Origin: Atrina japonica | Lineage: Eukaryota; Mollusca; Bivalvia; Pterioida; Pinnidae | DNA: 64,000 nucleotides | Assembly: GCA_030159075.1 (NCBI GenBank) | Contig: BROG01000374.1 | Location: forward strand, 372,001 to 436,000 | Direction: 5' to 3' | In this document: one piece after another, positions 60,901 through 63,716 of the stretch | How positions within the stretch are numbered: position 1 is the first letter of the stretch | How the letters are laid out: each line of letters begins with the position of its first letter | Translations under genes and position numbers: made by a program | The notes under the pieces: generated by a model | Databases searched by the model: none | Seen by the model: the letters and a program-made list of their open reading frames with translations, nothing else | Told to the model about the DNA's origin: nothing

Positions 60901-63716
60901 GATAAAGCTATAATTTCATGACCTACCTTTTTAATGAAAAGCTATTATTTCATGACCTACCTTTTTAATGGTAAAGCTATAATTTCATGACATGACCTAC
61001 CTTTTTAATGGTAAAGCTATAATTTCATGACATGACCTACCCTTTTAATGGTAAAGCTATAATTTCATGACATGACCTACCTTTTTAATGATAAAGCTAT
61101 AATTTCATGACTTACCTTTTTAATGAAAAGCTATAATTTCATGACCTACCTTTTTAATGGTAAAGCTATAATTTCATGACATGACCTACCTTTTTAATGG
61201 TAAAGCTATAATTTCATGACATGACCTACCTTTTTAATGGTAAAGCTATAATTTCTTGATATGACCTACCTCTTTAATGGTAAAGCTATAATTTCATGGT
61301 ATGACCTACGTTTTTAATGGTAAAGCTATAATTTCATGGTTTGACCTACCATTTTAATGGTAAAGCTATAATGTAATATAACCTACCTTTGGAACTGTGG
61401 TGCAGGTAGAGGATTTTCCCTGACATAATTCATCAGCTGCTTTTGTGTTCTTCCACTATATCTGTATGTGAAAAAGGAAATAAAATGTAAACTTGCATAA
61501 TAAAAATTATAGGCAGTAAAACTTGTATATAAAGACCACTGAAGGGAACTTCATAAAGAGGTTCATTCATTATAAAAAATTAACAAAGGTTATGTTTGAA
61601 TGGCCTTTATAGGCAGATGCCCTTAATACAGAGGTGGTCTTTAATGCAAGTTAGCCTGTATATGTATATTGCTGGGCAATCTAATCTACTTGTACTTCTT
61701 GTAAGTACTGAATCTCTATTATATACACATAAGACACATAATCGCCCAATTTTAAATTTGCCCTCATTTTCTATCTTAAGGTTTATTACATACTTTCAAT
61801 ATTTCCAAGAATGAAAGAGAAAGAAACCCCAAAACAACATTGTTGCACCATCATTCTGATATTCACAAATAATTGAAAAACAAAAAAAAATAATTCGAAA
61901 AGTAAACTCCTACGAGAGGTCACAAAATTTGACCAATCCTCTGAACTCAACTTTATACAGGGGAGCGAAAAGTTAAAAAATGAGCTCACCTAAAAGAGGA
62001 ACCTCTACTGACTAGTCTGGTTTTATTTCTTGGCACGGATTTAGCCATGTGGCATCGGAAAAAAGCATGGTGCTCTATGCATTTCTTCCAGAAATTTTTA
62101 CACTCATCTCGACTTTCAAAAAAGAACTCTACTGTGTCTTTGTAGTAGCCCTGCAAGGAAAAAAAATCTAGAGGTAAAATGTTGTCACACCTGTATAACA
62201 GCCTTGAGAGGAAAGACTGAAATGTTTTCATCACACACCTGCATTACATATGACTGTTTATGTAAAACAATTTAATGTACCGATCAACCACAAAACAGCC
62301 ACAAAATAAATTATATTTTTATTTGTATGTTTGTTATACGTCTGTCAAGAGCCAATGAAAACAATTTTTCAATCACTTTTACAGGACTTTTCATAGTGTT
62401 TTTCAAACACTTTCAATGAGTATGTTTAAGCTGTCAACAGAAAGTAAAAATGAAACACTAACAGCAGAGTTCTTTCACATTTCACTGCTAGTCCTCAAAT
62501 TACTGCTTTGAGTTTCACTTAACACTAAAGAGATCCAGCAGTACAGCAAAAATGCTTACTCAAGCTGTATAATATTAGGTAAAGTGTCTGTATGATTGAG
62601 CTAATTTTTTTTGTTGTTTTAAAAGTGTTTCTTTCTTTCATGATGGATTAACATGCAAGAAGTAGAATACAAACACTCTAATGAAATAAATCAAGCATTT
62701 TGCATTCAATTGAAGCACTTTTCAAGTTATTTTTGCTTTTAAGCACTTTTCAAGGATTAACTCTATATTCAAGCACTTTGCAAGGTCTGTACGACCCCTT
62801 TAATCTTTTAGTCTTTGGTATGACCCAAATCTGGGAATCGAACACAGGACCTATTCTACCACTATACCACTGCAAGCCACAAAATAGAAAGAGCCAAAAA
62901 AGGGCTTCATTAGCCAGTTGAGTTCCCATTCTTCATATAAAACCCATGAGTCTAGGTCACTCTTACCCTAGATCAATGTATCTTAATGCACATTTATATC
63001 TCAAGCGTATATCTACATAAACAAGTCCTCCCTCACATACACACACTTCCTACACTTCCCCTCCCTCCATCTCTCTCTCTCTGTGACTGACTGACTCTCT
63101 CTCTCTCTCTCTCTCTCAGATTTATTTGTATGAATTGATTTATTTATTATTATTATTATTTTTTTAACAACAATTTCAGTCATATGGTGTTGGACAGTTT
63201 TTAGTGGTGGAGGAGTGATGTACCCAAGAAGAGATCACCAGCTCTCTGCAAGTAAACTGGCAAACCTCACAAAATTAGCCTAGGTTCCAGCGGGACTCAA
63301 ACCCTAGCTGACTATAGGTGAGGGACTTCATGGTTTAAAGAGCGATGATTTAACCACTCGGCAGCCACAGAGGTCCATTTATAAATACAAGAATGTCATG
63401 CAGTACACATATAAAACAAGGAAAGAATAACATACATATGTACGGGCTATGTACATGCGGGCCAAATCCTATATCCCCTCCAAACTTCATCTGCGAGGGG
63501 AAAAAAGAAACTGACCTATCCAAATGCTTCAGAAACAAGACATACCTTTTGACCAGTGACATAAGTTTCTGGGTGCAATTTGACCAGAAACTTTTTCCGC
63601 TTAAAACTTAATTTCCTTATTTTTGCCCATGAAAACGTGTTGATTTTTGTGCTGTTCTGGAAAACAAGAATTCCCATGTGTGCTACAGCTAAATGTAAGG
63701 CCACTCCTTCATGATC
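7848..63716 (-). CDS. FARP1: FARP1-like Rho GEF gene (FERM-FA-linker-DH-PH-PH), 5' part outside the window
   Basis: Spliced gene of 21 resolved exons, 5,187 nt of coding sequence, 1,728 residues plus stop. Domain order in window numbering: FERM C-lobe 1-107, FA segment about 108-160, disordered linker to about 1219, DH about 1220-1425, PH1 about 1447-1550, PH2 about 1613-1705. FARP proteins are plasma-membrane-associated Rho/Rac GEFs that act in dendrite, synapse and axon-guidance signalling downstream of plexins and adhesion molecules; this role is known for vertebrate family members and inferred here. Diagnostic strings are [81 protein letters not shown] and [15 protein letters not shown]. 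Wording in PH1 and PH2 is closer to FARP1 than FARP2 as I remember them, but an invertebrate single-copy orthologue of both is likely. The linker is several times longer than in vertebrates. All exon phases agree, which makes the model robust. Confidence 0.95.
8113..9145. repeat. 86-bp satellite, about 12 copies, in the last intron
   Basis: GACATGAAAG recurs at 8,161, 8,247, 8,333, 8,419 and onward every 86 bp to about 9,107. Copies differ at few positions (for example CTGTT/CCGTT), so the array is young or homogenised. Each unit has two dyads: AACTGTT-G-AACAGTT and GTGATATCAC. The last copy has lost GTCAGA. It lies in the intron 7,939-11,050. Confidence 0.95.
9146..11050. other. Remainder of the last FARP1 intron
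   Basis: AT-rich intronic sequence with no exon, RNA gene or repeat recognised. Short ORFs here (such as 9,388-9,579 and 10,097-10,360) have no protein-like composition. Confidence 0.6.
11051..11202 (-). CDS. FARP1: FARP1 exon: PH2, second half
   Basis: 152 nt, phase 0 to 2. Acceptor TTGCTTTTCAG; donor GAAAG|GTGAGA. Encodes [40 protein letters not shown] and [10 protein letters not shown](R), the latter half of the PH fold. Confidence 0.96.
11398..11883. mobile_element. Mariner-like mini-element with ~25-bp TIRs
   Basis: Left end TACAGTAGAACCTTGATAAG-TCGAA; right end inverted TACAGTAGAACTTTAATGAG-TCGAA. Internal copies of ATTCGACTCAT repeat the TIR. TA at both ends fits Tc1/mariner insertion. 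There is no transposase reading frame, so it is non-autonomous. It lies within the intron 11,203-12,018. Confidence 0.75.
12019..12126 (-). CDS. FARP1: FARP1 exon: PH2, first half
   Basis: 36 codons, phase 0-0. Acceptor TTTCTTTTACAG; donor TACCAG|GTAAGT. Encodes [20 protein letters not shown] then [16 protein letters not shown], almost identical to vertebrate FARP1 and the most conserved segment in the window. Confidence 0.97.
12180..12340 (-). mobile_element. SINE-like fragment
   Basis: CACAAATTTTGACCTATGGA and the following GCCAATGCAGTAAGG segment match, in inverse orientation, the repeat at 57,190-57,525 and the copy at 18,830-19,090. It lies in the intron 12,127-12,511. Confidence 0.5.
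12512..12660 (-). CDS. FARP1: FARP1 exon: PH1-PH2 linker and PH2 entry
   Basis: 149 nt, phase 1 to 0. Acceptor AATTTTCATAG; donor GTCAAG|GTAAGG. Encodes [20 protein letters not shown] then [20 protein letters not shown]. The [17 protein letters not shown] string is specific to FARP proteins and sits just upstream of PH2. Confidence 0.94.
12840..13299. repeat. AT-rich minisatellite abutting the 13,300 donor
   Basis: The right part (13,198-13,299) has a strict 24-bp period, GTAAGTATTATATAATATCA-TCCA on the minus strand, with the GTAAGT donor hexamer in every unit. The left part (12,840-13,197) is a looser alternation of ACCAGTTGATATTATAACAT and ACTTACTAGATGATATTATA-type units, several of which also keep ACTTAC. 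Confidence 0.9.
13300..13409 (-). CDS. FARP1: FARP1 exon: PH1 C-terminal helix and linker
   Basis: 110 nt, phase 2 to 1. Acceptor AATTTTGATTTTTAG; donor CAACAA|GTAAGTAT. Encodes (S)[20 protein letters not shown], with the near-invariant PH tryptophan in KDKWIEDL, then [16 protein letters not shown]. The donor is the first of five identical donors spaced 24 bp apart (13,294, 13,270, 13,246, 13,222, 13,198), and the reading frame stays open across them, so longer in-frame forms of this exon are possible. Confidence 0.92.
13410..15152. other. Intron between the two PH1 end exons
   Basis: No exon or RNA gene recognised. 14,255-14,345 is locally GC/CpG-richer (ACGCGGCCGATGTCCGACAT) than its AT-rich surroundings. 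Open stretches at 13,685-14,017 and 14,685-14,984 lack any recognisable protein feature. Confidence 0.5.
15153..15238 (-). CDS. FARP1: FARP1 exon: PH1, C-terminal strands
   Basis: 86 nt, phase 0 to 2. Acceptor CTAATCTAG; donor GCAAG|GTTTGT, a non-consensus but usable donor. Encodes [20 protein letters not shown] then NKCILVAA, matching VEESDNEWSVPHCFTIYAAQ-type sequence in FARP1. Confidence 0.92.
15965..16171 (-). mobile_element. tRNA-derived SINE copy
   Basis: Minus strand begins GGGGCCCCTGTGGCCAAGTG-GTTCGAG with a box A-like TGGCCAAGTGG, and has a box B-like GGTTCGAGCCCC about 70 bases on. The body TTTGCCAGTTTACTTGTGGA is shared with copies near 60,250 and 63,250. A tail fragment (CAGTTCTATGGTGGCGGCCA) lies at 15,800-15,850. 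Located in intron 15,239-16,193. Confidence 0.75.
16194..16283 (-). CDS. FARP1: FARP1 exon: PH1, middle strands
   Basis: 30 codons, phase 0-0. Acceptor TTTTTGTGTAG|TTTTCAG; an alternative AG six bases further in (after TTTTCAG) would break the frame, so the first AG was chosen. Donor GCTT|GTAAGT. Encodes [20 protein letters not shown] then [10 protein letters not shown], equivalent to FSDMLLYTSKGVAGTSHFRI in FARP1. Confidence 0.94.
17045..17183. repeat. 14-bp minisatellite abutting the 17,184 donor
   Basis: On the minus strand the PH1 donor GTATGTATCATAAT is followed by about eight units of TTTGTATCATAATC. The unit contains GTATC, a partial copy of the donor, but lacks the exonic G before GT. 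Confidence 0.8.
17184..17252 (-). CDS. FARP1: FARP1 exon: PH1, first strands
   Basis: 23 codons, phase 0-0. Acceptor TTTTGCAG; donor TTTCTG|GTATGT. Encodes [20 protein letters not shown] then FFL, the beta1-beta3 part of PH1. The donor abuts a 14-bp tandem array rich in GTATC (17,045-17,183). Confidence 0.94.
18061..18132 (-). CDS. FARP1: FARP1 exon: DH-PH1 junction
   Basis: 24 codons, phase 0-0. Acceptor TTTATTTACAG; donor GAAAGA|GTAAGT. Encodes [20 protein letters not shown] then HKER, equivalent to [20 protein letters not shown] in FARP1. In vertebrate FARPs this region takes part in autoinhibition of DH by the PH domains. Confidence 0.94.
18492..18550 (-). CDS. FARP1: FARP1 exon: DH domain, late helix
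   Basis: 59 nt, phase 1 to 0, too short for ORF-based prediction. Acceptor TTTTTATGTGTTACAG; donor CGAGAG|GTATGT. Encodes (G)[19 protein letters not shown], the amphipathic helix near the end of DH. Confidence 0.9.
18590..18732. mobile_element. Mariner-like repeat fragment
   Basis: CACCTGTCTTCAGAGATCAC and CACCTGTCTTGAGAGACCAC recur within it, and it ends GACAGGTACCACTGTA, a TACAGT-type terminus when inverted. A related segment lies at 6,850-6,965. Non-coding. Confidence 0.5.
18830..19090 (-). mobile_element. SINE-like copy related to 57,190-57,525
   Basis: The inverse of TATCCCACCAAGAATTTTTT, GTCACCAGCT and GACCTGTGCTAT matches, in order, ACACAGGCC, AGCTGGTGAC and AAATTCTTGGTGGGATGTAA in the plus-strand copy near 57,430-57,520. 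It lies in the intron 18,551-19,244. Confidence 0.6.
19245..19295 (-). CDS. FARP1: FARP1 exon: DH domain, short exon
   Basis: 51 nt, phase 1 to 1, too short for ORF-based prediction. Acceptor ATTTCTTTTACAG; donor GCAAAG|GTAAGT. Encodes (R)[16 protein letters not shown], matching RLCGHYSPGHHDYADC of FARP1. Confidence 0.92.
19528..20962. repeat. 41-bp minisatellite in a DH intron
   Basis: Unit CCCCATAAGTCATTGTCTGC-CAGAAATATGACTGCTATAGG repeats with 41-bp spacing in the right half (20,400-20,960). The left half (19,528-20,200) is more diverged (TCCTTAGTCATTATACTCC type). A C tract of about 20 bases sits at 20,372-20,390, next to TTATGCTGATC. All within the intron 19,296-21,024. Confidence 0.93.
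21025..21211 (-). CDS. FARP1: FARP1 exon: DH domain CR3 core
   Basis: 187 nt, phase 0 to 1. Acceptor GTGTTTGCAG; donor [30 protein letters not shown] leads to [20 protein letters not shown] and [10 protein letters not shown]. This is the CR3 helix that packs on the Rho GTPase. The usual hydrophobic residue in KPxQR (commonly I or V) is glycine here; the flanking residues are conserved. Confidence 0.95.
21612..21793. mobile_element. Mariner-like mini-element (~182 bp)
   Basis: Left end TACAGTAAAACCTGCTATAG; right end inverted TACAGTGAAACCTGTATAAT. The interior repeats GTATATAAGGGTCAC. Related GTGGTCTTTATATAGAGG fragments occur at 23,830-23,945, 26,300-26,470 and 61,518-61,665. Non-coding; in the intron 21,212-22,238. 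Confidence 0.7.
22239..22323 (-). CDS. FARP1: FARP1 exon: DH domain, IGDIML segment
   Basis: 85 nt, phase 2 to 0. Acceptor TTTTATTTTCTAG; donor CTTCCG|GTATGT. Encodes [20 protein letters not shown] then NALPKMLP, matching the DH region in which QRIGDILL precedes the long helices in FARP1. Confidence 0.93.
22324..22855. other. DH intron with a degenerate repeat
   Basis: 22,430-22,690 carries recurring GGTTA/TAACC motifs (ATCGGTTA, TTTGGTTAGACC, CTTGGTTACC) in both orientations, probably an old foldback element. No exon inside. Confidence 0.4.
22856..22986 (-). CDS. FARP1: FARP1 exon: DH domain, middle helices
   Basis: 131 nt, phase 0 to 2. Acceptor ATAATTGACAG (weak pyrimidine tract); donor ATGTG|GTATGT. 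Encodes [20 protein letters not shown], then [20 protein letters not shown], matching the FARP pattern WF..V..EDAMP...L.......PIYEFH..FL..I.QR. The tryptophan codon at the 3' junction is split TG|G. Confidence 0.94.
23553..23642 (-). CDS. FARP1: FARP1 exon: DH domain helix 1 (CR1)
   Basis: 30 codons, phase 0-0. Acceptor TTTCTTTCAG; donor [31 protein letters not shown] followed by [10 protein letters not shown] is DH conserved region 1; the glutamate of TERTY is the usual Rho-GTPase switch I contact and is present. This marks the start of the catalytic GEF half. Confidence 0.95.
24347..24611 (-). CDS. FARP1: FARP1 exon: second proline-rich/acidic linker before DH
   Basis: 265 nt, phase 2 to 0. 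Acceptor ATTTTTGTACAG; donor TCAAAG|GTAGGT. Encodes [40 protein letters not shown], and ends [13 protein letters not shown]. The acidic-then-basic end just before the DH domain corresponds to the DDEDEPRHKR-type stretch that precedes DH in vertebrate FARPs. The [10 protein letters not shown] run is a plausible SH3 or EVH1-type ligand; the partner is unknown. Confidence 0.88.
24650..24830. repeat. ~34-bp tandem repeat at the acceptor side of exon 24,347-24,611
   Basis: Four to five units of CAGACCACTATCAATTTCTT-TTTAAATC. On the minus strand they read GATTTAAAAAGAAATTGATA and lie 40-220 nt upstream of the 3' splice site. Confidence 0.8.
24831..26662. other. Intron between the two proline-rich linker exons
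   Basis: Mostly featureless. 26,300-26,470 holds a fragment of the mariner-like repeat (GAGGTGGTTTCTATATAGAG), and 25,990-26,060 has a short TGGGGTCAAAATTTTAGCTG-type SINE remnant. No exon recognised. Confidence 0.5.
26663..26876 (-). CDS. FARP1: FARP1 exon: proline-rich linker with PPxY motif
   Basis: 214 nt, phase 1 to 2. Acceptor TTCCTGTTTTACAG; donor TACCAG|GTAGAA. Starts [20 protein letters not shown] and continues [17 protein letters not shown], ending in an acidic [20 protein letters not shown] stretch. PPPY fits the class I WW-domain ligand consensus PPxY, and the run as a whole could also be an SH3 or profilin-type ligand. It follows the giant exon after a 26.8 kb intron, and together these two exons form a phase 2-2 cassette. 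Confidence 0.85.
26895..27765. repeat. ~31-bp minisatellite at the 3' end of the 26.8 kb intron
   Basis: Diverged units of TAATGTAACATAGCAACAAA-ATCTGTGTGT, partly organised as a ~62-bp doublet (26,930-27,240). It starts within 20 bp of the acceptor of exon 26,663-26,876. Confidence 0.9.
27766..29315. other. Intronic stretch, nothing recognised
   Basis: Part of the 26.8 kb intron. A (CAGA)5 run lies at 28,813-28,833. No coding or RNA signal seen. Confidence 0.5.
29316..30460. repeat. ~29-bp minisatellite (TTTGAACTGTGGCAGTTTCTAGACC type)
   Basis: About 35-40 diverged units built on GACCCTCATTTGAACTGTGG-CAGTTTCTA. High divergence indicates an old array. Within the 26.8 kb intron. Confidence 0.92.
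31560..31900. repeat. ~64-bp tandem repeat
   Basis: Five diverged units with TTTTGACC, GCTAGGCCAATGCAGTGAGG and TTTTGTGTCCAACACA, spaced 64 bp where conserved (CATCACAATTTT at 31,632 and 31,696). The GCTAGGCCAATGCAGTGAGG part resembles the SINE-like copies at 12,180 and 18,910, so the array may have been seeded by such a copy. Confidence 0.8.
31901..36574. other. Intronic stretch with only minor repeats
   Basis: A 38-bp tandem duplication (AGAATTTTATTCCATAGTAA) at 33,876-33,950 and TG microsatellites at 34,152-34,169 and 34,272-34,286. No exon with acceptable splice sites and open frame seen. Confidence 0.5.
36575..38240. repeat. Composite minisatellite with 50/43-bp and 38/41-bp units
   Basis: All units share TGTATGCAGTAGTTTTAATA. 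36,575-37,225 uses 50-bp units containing GTACCGGTAG and 43-bp units without it, with GGTAACGGTATCATCAAATC. 37,226-38,240 uses 38-bp units (GGACATATCAAATCTTGTGT) alternating with ~41-bp units (GGACACATTATCAAACCGTG), including a duplicated block of several units around 37,440-37,860. Confidence 0.95.
38891..38980. mobile_element. TTAA-ended 90-bp mini-element, copy 1
   Basis: Begins TTAACTCATTGACCCTGAAA and ends CTTTAGGGGTGAATGGGTTAA, so it is nearly palindromic at its ends with TTAA at both termini. The same element occurs at 39,889-39,981. TTAA termini are typical of piggyBac-type insertion; the assignment is inference. Confidence 0.75.
39485..39715. mobile_element. ~230-bp TIR mini-element, copy 2
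   Basis: The best preserved copy: left end GGCCGAATTGCAAAGCAATA, right end inverted GGCCGGATTGCGAAGCAAAT. The body shares AAGGTCAAAGGTAATGGTGA and TTCATCATGTGAAATTACAA with the other copies. Confidence 0.85.
39889..39981. mobile_element. TTAA-ended mini-element, copy 2
   Basis: Begins TTAACTTATTCACCCCTGAA and ends TCAGGGGTAAACAAGTTAA; interior GACTCTTTTCTGAAAATCAA matches copy 1 about 1 kb to the left. Confidence 0.78.
39982..44958. other. Intronic stretch, nothing substantial recognised
   Basis: An (AAT)n microsatellite at 42,948-42,980 and a T-rich/G run at 42,320-42,356. Short ORFs near 43,341-43,846 are AT-rich and not protein-like. No exon recognised. Confidence 0.5.
44959..45126. mobile_element. 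~168-bp TIR mini-element
   Basis: Left end AATTGACCTATCGCCAAGTA; right end inverted AATTGCCCTATTGCCAAATG. The match continues for about 30 bp with substitutions. The interior has two copies of ATTGTGATGTCAT. Non-coding. Confidence 0.7.
46152..46187 (-). CDS. FARP1: Candidate alternative 36-nt microexon of FARP1
   Basis: A strong acceptor (TGTATTTCTTTTTTATAG) is followed by 36 nt and a donor GAGAG|GTAATTC. In phase 2-2 it is open and encodes [11 protein letters not shown] between two shared arginine codons; the other two frames contain stops. Its phase allows direct joining of the FA exon (61,387-61,461) to the exon at 24,347-24,611, which would skip both the giant linker exon and the proline-rich exon. 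No homologue is recognised, so this rests on splice signals and phase only. Confidence 0.35.
46561..46782. mobile_element. ~222-bp TIR mini-element, copy 3
   Basis: Starts GGCTAAATTGTAAAGCATTG, has AAGGTCAGGGTCAAAGGTGA, and ends GGTATTTGCAATCCAGCG. More diverged than the copies at 5,557 and 39,485. Confidence 0.75.
46783..48639. other. Intronic stretch, nothing recognised
   Basis: No confident exon; a possible 24-nt exon at 47,867-47,890 was considered and rejected. A (CAA) run lies at 48,131-48,145. Confidence 0.5.
48640..49395. repeat. 51-bp minisatellite (GATTCAGCTAACACC type)
   Basis: Unit GATTCAGCTAACACCAAATA-AAACAAACTTCAACTTCTTGACTTAGCAGGA, with 51-bp spacing between 48,921 and 49,340. 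Diverged outliers continue at 50,050-50,660, separated by about 650 bp of unrelated sequence. Confidence 0.9.
50050..50660. repeat. Diverged continuation of the 51-bp repeat
   Basis: Scattered ACCAAATAAAACAAACTC, CAATTCAGC and CTTGACTTAACAGGACATTC pieces match the main array at 48,640-49,395. The intervening 49,396-50,049 looks like an insertion into one former array, or two independent expansions. Confidence 0.7.
51600..51722. mobile_element. Interspersed repeat fragment ending CAGGTGAGCTAAA
   Basis: TATAAAGTTTCATCAAAGTC is followed by a GGACAGACAAAAAGTGATCA stretch and an imperfect palindrome, GTTCACTTGAACCTTTGGTT-CAGGTGAGC. I recall this end as a common dispersed repeat of bivalve genomes, which supports the organism inference. 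51,480-51,600 has short tandem CATCTCATATAA units. Confidence 0.55.
51723..53169. other. Sequence just downstream of the GEF-less stop codon
   Basis: Non-coding. It would be the 3' UTR of the GEF-less transcript if that form exists, otherwise intron. AATAAA candidates are at 52,269-52,274 and 52,152-52,157 (minus strand). Confidence 0.4.
52269..52274 (-). terminator. Candidate AATAAA for the GEF-less transcript
   Basis: First canonical AATAAA hexamer I find downstream (minus strand) of the TGA at 53,170; a second lies at 52,152-52,157. AT-rich DNA produces such hexamers by chance, so this is only a candidate cleavage signal. Confidence 0.2.
53170..53666 (-). CDS. FARP1: Alternative 3' extension of the linker exon (GEF-less isoform)
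   Basis: Beyond the donor at 53,666 the same frame remains open for 165 codons and ends TGA at 53,170-53,172. The extension is protein-like: acidic and Ser-rich, with [56 protein letters not shown] and an ASVC C-terminus, the same composition as the preceding exon and unlike the AT-rich introns. Reading through the donor would give a window protein of 1,224 residues with FERM C-lobe, FA and linker but no DH or PH domain, hence no exchange activity. The nearest AATAAA in that direction is about 900 nt beyond the stop. Alternatively it is a coding exon whose own downstream donor I did not recognise; a weak GTTTGT lies 6 nt before the stop codon but its phase does not match the next known exon. 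Confidence 0.7.
53667..56437 (-). CDS. FARP1: FARP1 giant linker exon (disordered), full-length form
   Basis: 2,771 nt, phase 2 to 1: G completes AGG (Arg), 923 codons follow, and the final G is completed by AT of the next exon to give Asp. Acceptor TTTGTTTTTTTAG; donor ATTCGG|GTAAGG. The product is Ser/Asp/Glu/Lys-rich with no globular fold apparent. Numbering residues from the Val (GTG) codon at 56,433: an FA-like [10 protein letters not shown] start near 10; RVxF-type motifs KVVF at 224, KVSF at 400 and KVSF at 817; a basic stretch SSKKKRPS near 409; an SR/SP-rich block at 461-492; five 10-residue repeats at 583-632; conserved-looking [20 protein letters not shown] at 721; acidic serine clusters at 883-905. 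Vertebrate FARPs have a linker of only a few hundred residues here, so the size is unusual. It probably carries docking and phosphorylation sites; that is inference. Confidence 0.9.
54538..54687 (-). repeat. Five in-frame 30-bp repeats inside the linker exon
   Basis: Encodes five tandem 10-residue units of the form [10 protein letters not shown] (variants [40 protein letters not shown]). The 30-bp period keeps the frame. The units are strongly charged and could form a short helix or be a length-variable spacer. Confidence 0.93.
57190..57525 (+). mobile_element. tRNA-derived SINE-like copy
   Basis: Starts with a tRNA-like head: GGTCTAGTGGCAGAGTG (box A-like) and GGTTCCATGTTTGATTCC (box B-like). 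The body ends AAATTCTTGGTGGGATGTAA. Related copies on the minus strand lie at 12,180-12,340 and 18,830-19,090. Confidence 0.65.
58786..58905. repeat. Short foldback repeat
   Basis: AAAATTAAGAATGCTCCTAC-AGTCTGA on the left and its inverse AAAATTAAGAACATTCTAAA-GTCTGA on the right, with GAAAATTG/CAATATTC also paired. It resembles a small non-autonomous foldback element. Confidence 0.6.
60085..60300 (-). mobile_element. SINE copy, 5'-truncated, with A-rich tail
   Basis: Minus strand shares TTTGCCAGTTTTCTTGCAGA and CATATGACTGAAAGATTGTT with the copies at 15,965 and 63,130, and ends GGCGTG followed by an A tract and ATCAAA units. The tRNA-like head is missing. Confidence 0.7.
60852..61386. repeat. 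~37-40-bp minisatellite whose units repeat the 5' splice site
   Basis: On the minus strand the genuine donor CCAAAG|GTAGGT of the FA exon is followed by about 13 units of TTATAGCTTTACCATTAAAA-AGGTAGGTCATG. Nearly every unit keeps AAAAAG-GTAGGT or a one-base variant. The first in-frame codon after the genuine junction is TAG, so use of any decoy would truncate the protein. Confidence 0.93.
61387..61461 (-). CDS. FARP1: FARP1 exon: FA segment
   Basis: 75 nt, phase 2 to 2. Reads (R)[19 protein letters not shown] then APQFQ(R). YSGRTQKQ is nearly invariant in FARP proteins. Acceptor CACATACAG; donor CCAAAG|GTAGGT. The donor is also the first unit of a minisatellite that repeats AAAAAG-GTAGGTCATG through the following intron (see 60,852-61,386). 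Because it ends in phase 2, this exon can join either the large linker exon or the candidate microexon at 46,152-46,187. Confidence 0.93.
61518..61665. mobile_element. Mariner-like repeat fragment
   Basis: AAAACTTGTATATAAAGACC at the left and GGTGGTCTTTAATGCAAGTT at the right are in inverse orientation, related to the 21,612-21,793 element. In the intron 61,462-61,989. Confidence 0.5.
61990..62150 (-). CDS. FARP1: FARP1 exon: end of FERM C-lobe and start of FA segment
   Basis: 161 nt, phase 0 to 2. Acceptor TTCCTTGCAG|GGCTAC, donor TTTAG|GTGAGC. Encodes [20 protein letters not shown], then [12 protein letters not shown], the last helix of the FERM F3 lobe, followed by [10 protein letters not shown], the opening of the FERM-adjacent region. 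The SRGSSFR motif is the hallmark of FA-containing FERM proteins (band 4.1, FARP, FRMD); its serines are phosphorylation targets in relatives. Confidence 0.94.
62811..62883 (-). mobile_element. tRNA-like sequence, SINE head or tRNA pseudogene
   Basis: Minus strand TGCAGTGGTATAGTGGTAGA (box A-like) and TGTTCGATTCCCAGATT (box B-like, GTTCGATTCC). The acceptor stem does not pair convincingly, so I do not call a functional tRNA. In the intron 62,151-63,545. Confidence 0.5.
63130..63378 (-). mobile_element. tRNA-derived SINE, near full length
   Basis: Minus strand: head GGACCTCTGTGGCTGCCGAG-TGG (box A-like), box B-like GGTTTGAGTCCC, body TTTGCCAGTTTACTTGCAGA, tail CATATGACTGAAATTGTTGT followed by an (AAT)n/(AAAT)n run. 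A CT microsatellite lies beside it at 63,070-63,118. Confidence 0.78.
63546..63716 (-). CDS. FARP1: FARP1 exon: FERM C-lobe, first part
   Basis: 57 codons in phase 0-0. Acceptor TTGCAG precedes GATCATGAAGG; donor is AAAAG|GTATG. The reading [20 protein letters not shown] followed by [20 protein letters not shown] is the PH-like C-lobe (F3) of a FERM domain: the W-x-K-I-x-K-L-S-F-K-R-K strand is typical of the FARP/band 4.1 group, and these lobes bind phosphoinositides or membrane-protein tails. The N- and M-lobe exons must lie beyond the right edge, because only 284 bases remain and none of them read as FERM sequence. Confidence 0.93.

Noticed and set aside
62811..62883. Functional tRNA gene
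   Set aside because: Box A and box B are recognisable, but stems do not pair well enough; SINE head or pseudogene is more likely.
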